DNA of 64,000 nucleotides from Symsagittifera roscoffensis (lineage: Eukaryota > Xenacoelomorpha > Acoela > Convolutidae): NCBI RefSeq assembly GCF_963678635.1, contig NC_087069.1:28994776-29058775 (forward strand), written 5' to 3'. The position numbers and the translations under genes were made by a program. This document shows positions 35,968 to 48,000 of the stretch, one piece after another. Below the pieces are notes generated by a model. It did not search any database. It was not told the origin of the DNA and worked only from the letters and a program-made list of their open reading frames with translations. Each line of letters starts with the position of its first letter. Within the stretch, counting starts at the first letter, position 1.

Positions 35968-36035
35968 CTAGGGCCTAATGATTAAAGCAAGTGACCGTTA
36001 GCCGCGAGGTTCCGATGTTCAAATCCAGTAGTGTT
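35968..36035 (+). repeat. tRNA-like (SINE-type) sequence
   Basis: Contains TAATGATTAAAGC (A-box-like, 35976-35988) and GTTCAAATCC (36017-36026), an exact match to the B-box form GTTCRANNCC, at tRNA-like spacing. A convincing cloverleaf cannot be drawn, so this looks like a SINE head or tRNA relic and not a working tRNA gene. Confidence 0.45.
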
Positions 36036-36272
36036 CAAAAGAATTGTAGTTCGATTTGCAATTGATTCTTTTTTAGTTAAAAATCAGTTATGTGCTATGA
36101 CGTTGCGAAAGTTGTTTCGAATCACCGCCGAAACGCAGTCTTTTGCACCCGTATTTTAGTCGGCCGTTTTTTGATATTTCTTGAGTTCTAGAGCTCTTGC
36201 AGTTTTTGTTGCTAGTCTTTGCATAAATCAGCTTGAGTTATTAGTAACAATTATGAGTAACCAATGAAACAG

Positions 36273-36551
36273 TGTTGCAAGAAAACTCCTTAAGATGCAT
36301 CGAGACATTGGTGATGGATTTGCTAATGAAGGCGAAGAAGATGGCGGATCCTGTGAAACAGATCATCTGTCTAGGGTGTGGATACAGCACCTTCTTCATG
36401 CGACTGAAGGAGGACGGCTTCATTCACATCCACAAGGGAGTTGACAAGTACATCGAAGTGGAGTTGAAGGATATTCTGGTGGACAAGAAACGAATAATGG
36501 AGAGAAATAAACTCATCAAGAAGTCACATCATCAGTTTCCACGCCATGAGA
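36273..36551 (+). CDS. TYW4: TYW4/LCMT2-like protein, methyltransferase exon a (gene 36273-52385)
   Basis: First recognised exon of a gene encoding a leucine carboxyl methyltransferase-fold domain followed by Kelch repeats. This is the architecture of LCMT2/TYW4, which acts in the cytosol late in wybutosine synthesis on tRNA-Phe (methylation and methoxycarbonylation). This exon gives SLRCIETLVMDLLMKAKK, then QIICLGCGYSTFFMRLKEDG (SAM-binding motif I, L-G-x-G) and KYIEVELKDILVDKKRIM, matching the family's E-V-D-F-P-x-x-x-x-x-K block. I place the acceptor at AG 36271-36272 and the donor at GTTAGT (36552), ending in phase 1. The exon does not start with ATG, and 40-60 N-terminal residues are expected in an upstream exon that I could not find. 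Summed coding length of the four exons is 656 codons, near the 686 of human LCMT2. Confidence 0.8.
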
Positions 36552-36644
36552 GTTAGTTGCATAAATTGTGAAAGTTATTCGTTTTTGTAACTTCTATGAC
36601 CTTTTAGCTGCATTGACTTTGAAGCAAATATTTTTGTGGATGTT

Positions 36645-36850
36645 TTTAAGAGTCGCTGAACGTACTCTTATATAGGTCTTGGTGATTTTTTTTGTTTTAT
36701 TTTTTCAGGAAAAGTCTTTAAATTTGTTCAAGCTCAATTTAACTTTTTCGCTTTGATTTCTTTTTAAGTTCAGTTTATTTTGTTTGTTAAAATGACGGTA
36801 AACTTGACTATCGAACAGCCAAAGTGTAAAGGTCACGTATAACGTGATCG
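36645..36850 (+). repeat. T-rich interspersed repeat family, copy 1
   Basis: Contains the family signature CTCTTATATAGGTCTTGGTG, then TTTTTTCAGGAAAAGTC, and later CGAACAGCCAAAGTG plus AGGTCACG. The same blocks in the same order recur near 39365, 49790, 52950, 56180 and, partly, 56865. No coding. Lies in TYW4 intron 1. Confidence 0.65.
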
Positions 36851-36867
36851 ACTTACTGTCCGTTGGG

Positions 36868-37135
36868 GACCCACCTTTTACCAGACCGACCTTTTACCAG
36901 AAAAGTTATAACAGACTTTTTACCAGACTTGATAAACAAATTTGATTGGCAGATGCAATGACGCCGTTTAGTCTGGCTGGAGACAATGATTTCACTGTCT
37001 CTCAACAAAGTTTTGTTTCTTCTAACCGCTTCCTTTTCCAATATTTCTCTAATTTTAACTTATACTAATTGAGTTATTGCAGTGGTCTGGTAAAAGGGCA
37101 GTCTGGTAAAAAGGTCGGTCTGGTAAAAGACCTAG
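36868..37135. mobile_element. MITE-like element with TTTTACCAGAC inverted repeats
   Basis: The left end has TTTTACCAGAC three times (36876-36930). The right end has the reverse complement GTCTGGTAAAA three times (37084-37130). A 26-base stretch from TTTTACCAGACC through the next TTTTACCAGA is a perfect inverted match between the ends. The 150-base centre is non-coding. Terminal and subterminal inverted repeats without ORFs suggest a non-autonomous DNA transposon. I could not confirm a target-site duplication. Inside TYW4 intron 1. Confidence 0.6.
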
Positions 37136-38150
37136 CCACCTGCCCGTTGTCTAATTTTAGTTCATGAAATTTTCGTATATACAAAGAAATTCATTCAATA
37201 GATAATTAGCTTCCGTTTTAACCTGAACTTTTTCATATTCATTATGTTGCAGCTGTTAAAGCGATTTGTATCTAGTAATAAAGATTATTGGTGATAGAAT
37301 TTGTTCAGTTTGATATTACCTTTTCAATTGCTTTGAATCTTAAAAATATCTACCGTTGCAAGTAAAAACAGCCATGGAAACTTTTTAAAAAGCAGTTCAA
37401 GTTCACAAGTTAATAAAAGCTGACTTCATACGTTTTTAAACTGACCGAAACAACTAGCACAAACACCCTTTTTTGTGTGGTGTGATAAGAAAATTAGACG
37501 ATAGCTTAAGCTATAAGTAAAGCAAGTATAATCTACTACGGTTGCGCTCGAATATGAAAAACAAATAGTACTATATTTTTTTTCTATTTTTTTTTTGCGA
37601 AATTTACTTTCGATTTAAAAAAAAAAACATTTTACTGCCAAAAAAGCGCTAAGAAAAGCTCCGAAATTTAGTTGTATTGGAGTAGTACTGGTCGTTTTAT
37701 ATCACCTACTCGATCGAAATGAGACTCTAAAAGTAAACATTTTAAACCGGGTTTTTTGGGAGTTTTTTTGAATTTCGATCGAAGGCCGACTGAAAGAGCT
37801 CTCTTCTGATATATCATTCGATCCACCCTGATGATTATTTGTTTAACCTGATTATGCGTATAAAAAGTTTTTAAAAATAAAAACACCCGAAAACAAAGTT
37901 CCTCCCCATTTAGTGATTGGAACTAAAAACGATTTCAAATAGGGTTTTACATGATGATCGATGAGTTATTCGCAAAGATTTATAAGCTAAACAGTTTGAT
38001 ATTCATAAATCCGATAAGTATACAAAAGGTTTCATCAAAATTTTCATGCAGATTTTTTAAACCAAAATGAGCGCTCGGTCAATTTATGCGCCAAAAATAA
38101 AGGTATTTTCTAGTTTTTTTTTTAAATTAATTTTGATCATTTAATTAAAA
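37136..38150. other. Intronic sequence, nothing recognised
   Basis: Remainder of TYW4 intron 1. A-runs and T-runs near 37570-37630; no repeat or coding motif identified. Confidence 0.5.
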
Positions 38151-38175
38151 TGAATGAAAACTGATGAAAGAAAAG

Positions 38176-38830
38176 ACAAAGACATCTACCAAATGATAGC
38201 TGCCGACTTCAAAGCAGTCCGTAGCAACCTGTTCAAAGAGCTCATCAACCATGCGCCGACTGAAAGGCCGACGATCATTATAGCCGACTGCTCTTTAATA
38301 TTCACGCCTTCACGACACAGCGATAAAATCTTGAAACATATTGCCGATCTATACACTAGCTGCTATTGTGTTATGGTCGAACCTTTCAATATGTACGATG
38401 TTTTCGGACATTTTGTGATGAAGTACTTTCGCGACTATCATTTGCCGTTAGAATCGCCAATGCGTTACAGTTCTTTGAATCAAATTAAAGCCAGGATTCA
38501 ACCGCTTTTCGAGAAGGTAATTACTGTAGAACTTAAACATGCTGCACGTCAGTGTATAAGTAAGAAGCTTTATCACAAGCTGCAGAAATATGACTTGTTT
38601 AACGAATACGAAGAATTGTTCCATCTCAATTCACACATAGCTCTCTCGTTGACGTCTAAAGGTCTGGACATTCCGGACTTGATCACTGGAATAGGTGGGA
38701 ATATGTGCCAGTGTTGCTCGTCGCTGGGAGATGTGGAGTTTTCCTCATTTATCAGCAAGATTCCTGTGTCATTCGAAGTTAGAATGGACTACTGTCTGTT
38801 TAGACACTCTTCCATGTTCAGTGCCAATAA
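38176..38830 (+). CDS. TYW4: TYW4/LCMT2-like protein, methyltransferase exon b
   Basis: Encodes DIYQMIAADFKAV, then ERPTIIIADCSLIF (the family's P-T-L-L-x-A-E-x-V-L-x-Y block, here with D for E), CYCVMVEPFNMYDVFGHFVM (matching Y-E-Q-x-x-P-x-D-x-F-G-x-x-M) and LFNEYEELFHLNSHIALSLT (matching F-D-E-F-E-E-W-H-L-x-x-x-H-Y). This completes the carboxyl methyltransferase domain. The end, CQCCSS and beyond, is the linker to the Kelch domain. Acceptor AG at 38174-38175 restores the frame from exon a (phase 1); donor GTGAGT starts at 38831 (phase 2). The D-for-E change at the motif is a point worth noting. Confidence 0.85.
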
Positions 38831-39364
38831 GTGAGTTCATCTCTTTTTACAGTTCTTTTATCGCTTTTCCTTTTTTATTTAGAGAAATTCATGTGCTTAC
38901 CAGTGTCCAGGTGTTTATGTTCTATCTATTGAAAAATGTTGTCCAAAATTGTTGGAAATTAACCAATCCAAGATTTTCTTAATTTACTCGTTTTTTGGCT
39001 TAGCTTACATTTTATCGGCTTAGTCGCCTCTTATTGGGTCGTTCGAATGGTGAAAAGTGTTTTAATGCGTGTTAGAGGGCTCTAAAATTTTTCCTAAAAA
39101 GTCTTTTCGACTAACTTACGGCTTCGGATATTTTGTTACGAAAATAATTCAAGGCTGGCAGTTTTGTTTTTCACTTTTTTAACTCAAAATGAAGTGCATT
39201 CAAGAAAAACCGCCGAAATTTGGAAACAAGTTTTTTGGCTTAAGCAACTTGTAACATTTTCTGTCGGCTAGATTGTCATGTTGTCTGCGTTGTATCGCAA
39301 GTGTTTCGACTTGTGACCTTTTTTGCCTGCTAGCTCGGCGTGCTAGGTTTTTGTCTTTGTTTGA

Positions 39365-40075
39365 TTTTTAAGAGTAATAAACGTAGTGAGCACTCTTATA
39401 TAGGTCTTGGTGATTTATTTCAGAAAAAAGTCTAAAATTATTTCACGCAAATTTTGATTTTTCGCGGTTCAACTTTCGATTTTTTTTGTTTACTTCAATT
39501 CCTTTATTTACACTTGCAAGCTTGCGAATAAACGTGTTCAACTCGCAAATAAAAGTGTTCATTATTTGGTGGCACTTGTGCTATAATCACGATCTATAGC
39601 ATTGATAGTATCTGTTCTCTGTTTTACCTGAGGCTAGTGTTTGTGATTAGTTATGTGTTCGTGGCTGAGTGTTTAGTTTGTGAGATTCATGTTCTCTAGG
39701 TCGCCATTGCTTGCAGATCGAATCCGAGACCTAGCCGAGTTTTTACTAATTCGAGGCTTATTTCTATTTTTAATGCACTTTGTAGAGCTGATTTTTTATC
39801 ATTGATTTTATCATTGATCCAGCACAAATTTTATCATTGATCCAGTTTTCTCAAATTGTAGATATTTCATCAAAAAAAGTGCCCAGCATAAATTTTTCTA
39901 GAAATTCAAAGAGATTTGAGAGCATATATTTTTTCTTCAACATTCAAAAATTTAAGTTTTTTCAAAAACAGCAGTTTTTTCTGTTTCCTTGTTTTCATTA
40001 CTCTTTTCAACTGCTGTCAGTTGGCTATGTTTTTTCAGTTTCATTTTTATTTGACATGCATATTAGTTAAATATT
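39365..40075 (+). repeat. T-rich interspersed repeat family, copies 2a and 2b
   Basis: 39365-39600 carries the signature CACTCTTATATAGGTCTTGG and the downstream GCGGTTCAAC block. 39820-40075 carries the 3' signature: ATCCAGTTTTCTCAAA, a T-rich middle, TTTCTGTTTCCTTG, CATTACTCTTTTCAA and TGTCAGTTGGCTATG. The same two parts are seen together at 52935-53475. A tRNA-like sequence lies between them here (39655). Confidence 0.6.
39655..39745 (+). repeat. tRNA-like (SINE-type) sequence
   Basis: GTGGCTGAGTGTTTAG (39661-39676) is close to a Ser/Leu tRNA A box, and GATCGAATCC (39716-39725) is close to a B box (GTTCGAATCC). No clean acceptor stem, so a derived repeat, not a tRNA gene. Confidence 0.5.
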
Positions 40076-40195
40076 TACACAAGTAGTTTTAGTACCAGAG
40101 TACTGTTTTATAAATTTACCTTGCAGATTTCCTTGTTTTGCTTTAGCTTTTGTTTACTGCTCGAGTTCCCTTCTGTAATTCAAATAGAATAAGAT

Positions 40196-40446
40196 CAGGG
40201 ACGGATTTAGGGGGGGGGGGGGCAATATAAACTAGTTTTGCGGGGGAGCGCGCGCCAAAACAACGCGATTTTTTTGTCAAAATTTTCCAAAGTGCCTAAA
40301 AACACCTGTTTTGGCCTGTTTTTTTTTTTAAAGATTTTGCCTGCAGCGCAGCAATTTGGCCATAATAGGAACAAAACGGTGCTTGGGAGAGTTCGAAAGT
40401 TCAATAAGATCCCCCACTCGATAAACTCCTAGATCCGCCCCCCTAA
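40196..40446. mobile_element. G-run MITE (CAGGGRCGGATTTAGG ends), copy in duplication unit 1
   Basis: Begins CAGGGACGGATTTAGG with a 12-G run and ends CTCCTAGATCCGCCCCCC, giving imperfect inverted ends (GGACGGATTTAGG versus GGGCGGATCTAGG). Inside is GGGGGAGCGCGCGCCAAA, also found at 50961 and, diverged, at 61117. Non-coding, about 250 bp; the ends resemble hAT-type MITEs of other animals. Repeated at 43131-43378. Confidence 0.6.
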
Positions 40447-40475
40447 TTCAATACTGCTCTTATTTGATGTACATT

Positions 40476-40575
40476 GAGCTGTTGTAGCTGAGTAGTTAAA
40501 GACACGTGGCTCTTTATCGTCAGCAAGTACCTATTTCAGGCCAGAAAGGCCTAGTTCGAATACCGTACTACTGGT
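40476..40575 (+). repeat. tRNA-like sequence followed by a T run
   Basis: GTAGCTGAGTAGTTAAAG (A box, 40484-40501) and AGTTCGAATACC (B box, 40552-40563), 50 bases apart as in a long-variable-arm tRNA, then CTGGTTTTTTTT, a pol III-type terminator. The best tRNA-like match in the window, but base pairing of the acceptor stem is poor. Repeated at 43406-43505. Confidence 0.5.
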
Positions 40576-42090
40576 TTTTTTTATTTTTACAAATTTTAAA
40601 GCTCTTGTTTTTACTTGTGATTGCAAAGTTCAGCTTCGCCTGTGATTTAACAACTGAACATAGTTTTGTTCCTGGGGTAGTTGGATTTTGGCTTGAGTTT
40701 TCTTCATGCAAATCAAATGTTAAAAATAGCCGTCAACTGTGGTGGAGTACTATAAGAGAAATTTGCCACTTCAACATACCTGCCCTCCCCCGTCACGCTT
40801 TTTTCAATACAGGGGTTGAAGGTAGTTAAGACTAGATAATGTTTTGTTTTTGTGATCCAATTTATGAGTTCCAGTATTCACTCTGTCTCGCCTAAAACTT
40901 TTTTTTACTTGAGGTGTATTTTGTCATCTGGCGTACTAGTTATGATGTTAAAGCATTTTTTTTGAAGAATTCTCGTCGAACATTTGATTGATCCTTTTTA
41001 AGATTGCTTTTTTGTTTGGATTGTTTCTTTTCAGTTTTTCGCGGTAACATGTTAATATTATAGACATGTTTTGGAACTTTAAGCTTCGCTTAAAGTGATC
41101 ATTCGCAAAAGTGCGCCTGCAAAATTTCTGGAAATCTTGTCTTAGGACAAATTTTTCTCTTTGAAGGTTTTTAGCAGGAAAGGAAATGTATAGAGTATAA
41201 GGTAATCTTGGCTGATTATAATACGTTTTGTTGCAATTTTTACAGTTCACAAGCGATGTCTAGTGATATATTACGAAATTAGTAGTAGCTGAAGCTTAAT
41301 CATGTTTACAAGTCAATTAATTGTTCTCGGGGATTTTGGATGAAATCTAAGTCATTTTTTGACTAAATTCGGTTTCCTCTGTCAGTTTTGAGCTTCAAGG
41401 TACTACAATTGAGAAATAGCGGTTAAGCGTAGTTCAGATGTTTTTTTATGAAACTTCTGACGTTGAAATCAAGTCTTTCAAACCACGTTAAAAACCTTTG
41501 GCGCGCAGGTGTGAATATTTTGAGTCTAGGAAAATATTTGATTTGGATTTTCTGTTTCATTGCAATTCGAGTTTTTTTGTTTGAGACTTTGAGTCAATGT
41601 TTAGCTGCACAGTAAAACTAAAGCAGCATACGAAACTAAGGCATATTGAAGCAGAAAAAGTTGTATGAAAAATCGATCTATTTTTTGAACCGTAAATTGA
41701 GAATATTTGTTAAATTGAATTGAACTAAATGGACTGCTGAATGAATTTAATCCTGAAATATCTGTGCTCTTATTTTCAGTTCGTTCGGTCTCTTTTTTGT
41801 TCTGTCTACTTGAATACGTCGTTTTTTTTTTACTTTTTACTTGGAAGTAAATTTTTTTTTATGTATGACGCATTAAAGGCAAATTACACTGAAGACGAAC
41901 TGAAATTACACCGCGAAAATGAAGATTTTCTTCTATGGTTTTTATTTGTGATCATTCGCCCAGCGCAATCGAAATACCCAGTGATTCAATTTTCCTAAAT
42001 TTTTCTTCTTGTCTCTTGATATTTCAAGAGATGCAATGTGGTATTTCTTCACGTAAATCCAAAGTTTGAGGGGGAAAAAATGTTTTTTTT

Positions 42091-42754
42091 TATTATTTTA
42101 ATGAGTGCAATGAACTGACTGACACCTACCAGTTGGTTCTTGGTTATATTTTGGCGTTTTCCGTGAAGGTTGATACGCTCAAAAAGCGTCTTTCTTATTA
42201 TTTTAATGAGTGCAATGAACTGACTGACACCTACCAGTTGGTTCTTGGTTATATTTTTGGCGTTTTCCGTGAAGGTTGATACGCTCAAAAAGCGTCTTTC
42301 TTATTATTTTAATGAGTGCAATGAACTGACTGACACCTACCAGTTGGTTCTTGGTTATATTTTGGCGTTTTCCGTGAAGGTTGATACGCTCAAAAAGCGT
42401 CTTTCTTATTATTTTAATGAGTGCAATGAACTGACTGACACCTACCAGTTGGTTCTTGGTTATATTTTTGGCGTTTTCCGTGAAGGTTGATACGCTCAAA
42501 AAGCGTCTTTCTTATTATTTTAATGAGTGCAATGAACTGACTGACACCTACCAGTTGGTTCTTGGTTATATTTTGGCGTTTTCCGTGAAGGTTGATACGC
42601 TCAAAAAGCGTCTTTCTTATTATTTTAATGAGTGCAATGAACTGACTGACACCTACCAGTTGGTTCTTGGTTATATTTTGGCGTTTTCCGTGAAGGTTGA
42701 TACGCTCAAAAAGCGTCTTTCTTATTATTTTAATGAGTGCAATGAACTGACTGA
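42091..42754. repeat. 105-bp minisatellite, short array (about 6.3 units)
   Basis: Six full 105/106-base units of the repeat described at 45021-49540. Unit lengths run 105, 106, 105, 106, 105, 105 because of one extra T in TATATTTTTGG, the same order as the first units of the long array. Truncated where unit 2 of the 2.93-kb duplication begins. Confidence 0.95.
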
Positions 42755-42755
42755 G

Positions 42756-45020
42756 AGCACAAATTTTATCATTGATCCAGTTTTCTCAAATTGTAGATAT
42801 TTCATCAAAAAAAGTGCCCAGCATAAATTTTTCTAGAAATTCAAAGAGATTTGAGAGCATATATTTTTTCTTCAACATTCAAAAATTTAAGTTTTTTCAA
42901 AAACAGCAGTTTTTTCTGTTTCCTTGTTTTCATTACTCTTTTCAACTGCTGTCAGTTGGCTATGTTTTTTCAGTTTCATTTTTATTTGACATGCATATTA
43001 GTTAAATATTTACACAAGTAGTTTTAGTACCAGAGTACTGTTTTATAAATTTACCTTGCAGATTTCCTTGTTTTGCTTTAGCTTTTGTTTACTGCTCGAG
43101 TTCCCTTCTGTAATTCAAATAGAATAAGATCAGGGACGGATTTAGGGGGGGGGGCAATATAAACTAGTTTTGCGGGGGAGCGCGCGCCAAAACAACGCGA
43201 TTTTTTTGTCAAAATTTTCCAAAGTGCCTAAAAACACCTGTTTTGGCCTGTTTTTTTTTAAAGATTTTGCCTGCAGCGCAGCAATCTGGCCATAATAGGA
43301 ACAAAACGGTGCTTGGGAGAGTTCGAAAGTTCAATAAGATCCCCCACTCGATAAACTCCTAGATCCGCCCCCCTAATTCAATACTGCTCTTATTTGATGT
43401 ACATTGAGCTGTTGTAGCTGAGTAGTTAAAGACACGTGGCTCTTTATCGTCAGCAAGTACCTATTTCAGGCCAGAAAGGCCTAGTTCGAATACCGTACTA
43501 CTGGTTTTTTTTATTTTTACAAATTTTAAAGCTCTTGTTTTTACTTGTGATTGCAAAGTTCAGCTTCGCCTGTGATTTAACAACTGAACATAGTTTTGTT
43601 CCTGGGGTAGTTGGATTTTGGCTTGAGTTTTCTTCATGCAAATCAAATGTTAAAAATAGCCGTCAACTGTGGTGGAGTACTATAAGAGAAATTTGCCACT
43701 TCAACATACCTGCCCTCCCCCGTCACGCTTTTTTCAATACAGGGGTTGAAGGTAGTTAAGACTAGATAATGTTTTGTTTTTGTGATCCAATTTATGAGTT
43801 CCAGTATTCACTCTGTCTCGCCTAAAACTTTTTTTTACTTGAGGTGTATTTTGTCATCTGGCGTACTAGTTATGATGTTAAAGCATTTTTTTTGAAGAAT
43901 TCTCGTCGAACATTTGATTGATCCTTTTTAAGATTGCTTTTTTGTTTGGATTGTTTCTTTTCAGTTTTTCGCGGTAACATGTTAATATTATAGACATGTT
44001 TTGGAACTTTAAGCTTCGCTTAAAGTGATCATTCGCAAAAGTGCGCCTGCAAAATTTCTGGAAATCTTGTCTTAGGACAAATTTTTCTCTTTGAAGGTTT
44101 TTAGCAGGAAAGGAAATGTATAGAGTATAAGGTAATCTTGGCTGATTATAATACGTTTTGTTGCAATTTTTACAGTTCACAAGCGATGTCTAGTGATATA
44201 TTACGAAATTAGTAGTAGCTGAAGCTTAATCATGTTTACAAGTCAATTAATTGTTCTCGGGGATTTTGGATGAAATCTAAGTCATTTTTTGACTAAATTC
44301 GGTTTCCTCTGTCAGTTTTGAGCTTCAAGGTACTACAATTGAGAAATAGCGGTTAAGCGTAGTTCAGATGTTTTTTATGAAACTTCTGACGTTGAAATCA
44401 AGTCTTTCAAACCACGTTAAAAACCTTTGGCGCGCAGGTGTGAATATTTTGAGTCTAGGAAAATATTTGATTTGGATTTTCTGTTTCATTGCAATTCGAG
44501 TTTTTTTGTTTGAGACTTTGAGTCAATGTTTAGCTGCACAGTAAAACTAAAGCAGCATACGAAACTAAGGCATATTGAAGCAGAAAAAGTTGTATGAAAA
44601 ATCGATCTATTTTTTGAACCGTAAATTGAGAATATTTGTTAAATTGAATTGAACTAAATGGACTGCTGAATGAATTTAATCCTGAAATATCTGTGCTCTT
44701 ATTTTCAGTTCGTTCGGTCTCTTTTTTGTTCTGTCTACTTGAATACGTCGTTTTTTTTTTTACTTTTTACTTGGAAGTAAATTTTTTTTTATGTATGACG
44801 CATTAAAGGCAAATTACACTGAAGACGAACTGAAATTACACCGCGAAAATGAAGATTTTCTTCTATGGTTTTTATTTGTGATCATTCGCCCAGCGCAATC
44901 GAAATACCCAGTGATTCAATTTTCCTAAATTTTTCTTCTTGTCTCTTGATATTTCAAGAGATGCAATGTGGTATTTCTTCACGTAAATCCAAAGTTTGAG
45001 GGGGAAAAAATGTTTTTTTT
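42756..45020. repeat. Intronic tandem duplication, unit 2 (non-satellite part)
   Basis: Direct copy of 39821-42090 with near-perfect identity. It contains the second copies of the T-rich family fragment (42772-43005), the G-run MITE (43131-43378) and the tRNA-like sequence (43406-43505). It continues into the long minisatellite, so unit 2 carries the expanded array. Confidence 0.92.
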
Positions 45021-48000
45021 TTATTATTTTAATGAGTGCAATGAACTGACTGACACCTACCAGTTGGTTCTTGGTTATATTTTGGCGTTTTCCGTGAAGG
45101 TTGATACGCTCAAAAAGCGTCTTTCTTATTATTTTAATGAGTGCAATGAACTGACTGACACCTACCAGTTGGTTCTTGGTTATATTTTTGGCGTTTTCCG
45201 TGAAGGTTGATACGCTCAAAAAGCGTCTTTCTTATTATTTTAATGAGTGCAATGAACTGACTGACACCTACCAGTTGGTTCTTGGTTATATTTTGGCGTT
45301 TTCCGTGAAGGTTGATACGCTCAAAAAGCGTCTTTCTTATTATTTTAATGAGTGCAATGAACTGACTGACACCTACCAGTTGGTTCTTGGTTATATTTTT
45401 GGCGTTTTCCGTGAAGGTTGATACGCTCAAAAAGCGTCTTTCTTATTATTTTAATGAGTGCAATGAACTGACTGACACCTACCAGTTGGTTCTTGGTTAT
45501 ATTTTGGCGTTTTCCGTGAAGGTTGATACGCTCAAAAAGCGTCTTTCTTATTATTTTAATGAGTGCAATGAACTGACTGACACCTACCAGTTGGTTCTTG
45601 GTTATATTTTGGCGTTTTCCGTGAAGGTTGATACGCTCAAAAAGCGTCTTTCTTATTATTTTAATGAGTGCAATGAACTGACTGACACCTACCAGTTGGT
45701 TCTTGGTTATATTTTGGCGTTTTCCGTGAAGGTTGATACGCTCAAAAAGCGTCTTTCTTATTATTTTAATGAGTGCAATGAACTGACTGACACCTACCAG
45801 TTGGTTCTTGGTTATATTTTGGCGTTTTCCGTGAAGGTTGATACGCTCAAAAAGCGTCTTTCTTATTATTTTAATGAGTGCAATGAACTGACTGACACCT
45901 ACCAGTTGGTTCTTGGTTATATTTTGGCGTTTTCCGTGAAGGTTGATACGCTCAAAAAGCGTCTTTCTTATTATTTTAATGAGTGCAATGAACTGACTGA
46001 CACCTACCAGTTGGTTCTTGGTTATATTTTGGCGTTTTCCGTGAAGGTTGATACGCTCAAAAAGCGTCTTTCTTATTATTTTAATGAGTGCAATGAACTG
46101 ACTGACACCTACCAGTTGGTTCTTGGTTATATTTTGGCGTTTTCCGTGAAGGTTGATACGCTCAAAAAGCGTCTTTCTTATTATTTTAATGAGTGCAATG
46201 AACTGACTGACACCTACCAGTTGGTTCTTGGTTATATTTTGGCGTTTTCCGTGAAGGTTGATACGCTCAAAAAGCGTCTTTCTTATTATTTTAATGAGTG
46301 CAATGAACTGACTGACACCTACCAGTTGGTTCTTGGTTATATTTTGGCGTTTTCCGTGAAGGTTGATACGCTCAAAAAGCGTCTTTCTTATTATTTTAAT
46401 GAGTGCAATGAACTGACTGACACCTACCAGTTGGTTCTTGGTTATATTTTGGCGTTTTCCGTGAAGGTTGATACGCTCAAAAAGCGTCTTTCTTATTATT
46501 TTAATGAGTGCAATGAACTGACTGACACCTACCAGTTGGTTCTTGGTTATATTTTGGCGTTTTCCGTGAAGGTTGATACGCTCAAAAAGCGTCTTTCTTA
46601 TTATTTTAATGAGTGCAATGAACTGACTGACACCTACCAGTTGGTTCTTGGTTATATTTTGGCGTTTTCCGTGAAGGTTGATACGCTCAAAAAGCGTCTT
46701 TCTTATTATTTTAATGAGTGCAATGAACTGACTGACACCTACCAGTTGGTTCTTGGTTATATTTTGGCGTTTTCCGTGAAGGTTGATACGCTCAAAAAGC
46801 GTCTTTCTTATTATTTTAATGAGTGCAATGAACTGACTGACACCTACCAGTTGGTTCTTGGTTATATTTTGGCGTTTTCCGTGAAGGTTGATACGCTCAA
46901 AAAGCGTCTTTCTTATTATTTTAATGAGTGCAATGAACTGACTGACACCTACCAGTTGGTTCTTGGTTATATTTTGGCGTTTTCCGTGAAGGTTGATACG
47001 CTCAAAAAGCGTCTTTCTTATTATTTTAATGAGTGCAATGAACTGACTGACACCTACCAGTTGGTTCTTGGTTATATTTTGGCGTTTTCCGTGAAGGTTG
47101 ATACGCTCAAAAAGCGTCTTTCTTATTATTTTAATGAGTGCAATGAACTGACTGACACCTACCAGTTGGTTCTTGGTTATATTTTGGCGTTTTCCGTGAA
47201 GGTTGATACGCTCAAAAAGCGTCTTTCTTATTATTTTAATGAGTGCAATGAACTGACTGACACCTACCAGTTGGTTCTTGGTTATATTTTGGCGTTTTCC
47301 GTGAAGGTTGATACGCTCAAAAAGCGTCTTTCTTATTATTTTAATGAGTGCAATGAACTGACTGACACCTACCAGTTGGTTCTTGGTTATATTTTGGCGT
47401 TTTCCGTGAAGGTTGATACGCTCAAAAAGCGTCTTTCTTATTATTTTAATGAGTGCAATGAACTGACTGACACCTACCAGTTGGTTCTTGGTTATATTTT
47501 GGCGTTTTCCGTGAAGGTTGATACGCTCAAAAAGCGTCTTTCTTATTATTTTAATGAGTGCAATGAACTGACTGACACCTACCAGTTGGTTCTTGGTTAT
47601 ATTTTGGCGTTTTCCGTGAAGGTTGATACGCTCAAAAAGCGTCTTTCTTATTATTTTAATGAGTGCAATGAACTGACTGACACCTACCAGTTGGTTCTTG
47701 GTTATATTTTGGCGTTTTCCGTGAAGGTTGATACGCTCAAAAAGCGTCTTTCTTATTATTTTAATGAGTGCAATGAACTGACTGACACCTACCAGTTGGT
47801 TCTTGGTTATATTTTGGCGTTTTCCGTGAAGGTTGATACGCTCAAAAAGCGTCTTTCTTGTTATTTTAATGAGTGCAATGAACTGACTGACACCTACCAG
47901 TTGGTTCTTGGTTATATTTTGGCGTTTTCCGTGAAGGTTGATACGCTCAAAAAGCGTCTTTCTTATTATTTTAATGAGTGCAATGAACTGACTGACACCT

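Larger units (their letters stand above)
39821..42755. repeat. Intronic tandem duplication, unit 1 (2.93 kb)
   Basis: From AGCACAAATTTTATCATTGA the whole segment is repeated starting at 42756. Differences are almost only homopolymer lengths (G run 12 versus 9, T runs) plus a single T/C change near 40356. Unit 1 ends inside a short 105-bp minisatellite array, cut at CTGACTGA. Contents: T-rich family fragment, G-run MITE, tRNA-like sequence and unrecognised non-coding DNA. Lies in TYW4 intron 2. Confidence 0.92.

Noticed and set aside
40476-40575. A genuine tRNA gene
   Set aside because: The boxes and T run fit, but acceptor and D stems do not pair convincingly; a tRNA-derived repeat is more likely.
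39837-43005. Identical 77- and 107-codon + strand ORFs in both intron duplication units as a gene family
   Set aside because: They are very T/F-rich, overlap the T-rich repeat and tRNA-like sequence, and are identical only because the segment was recently duplicated.
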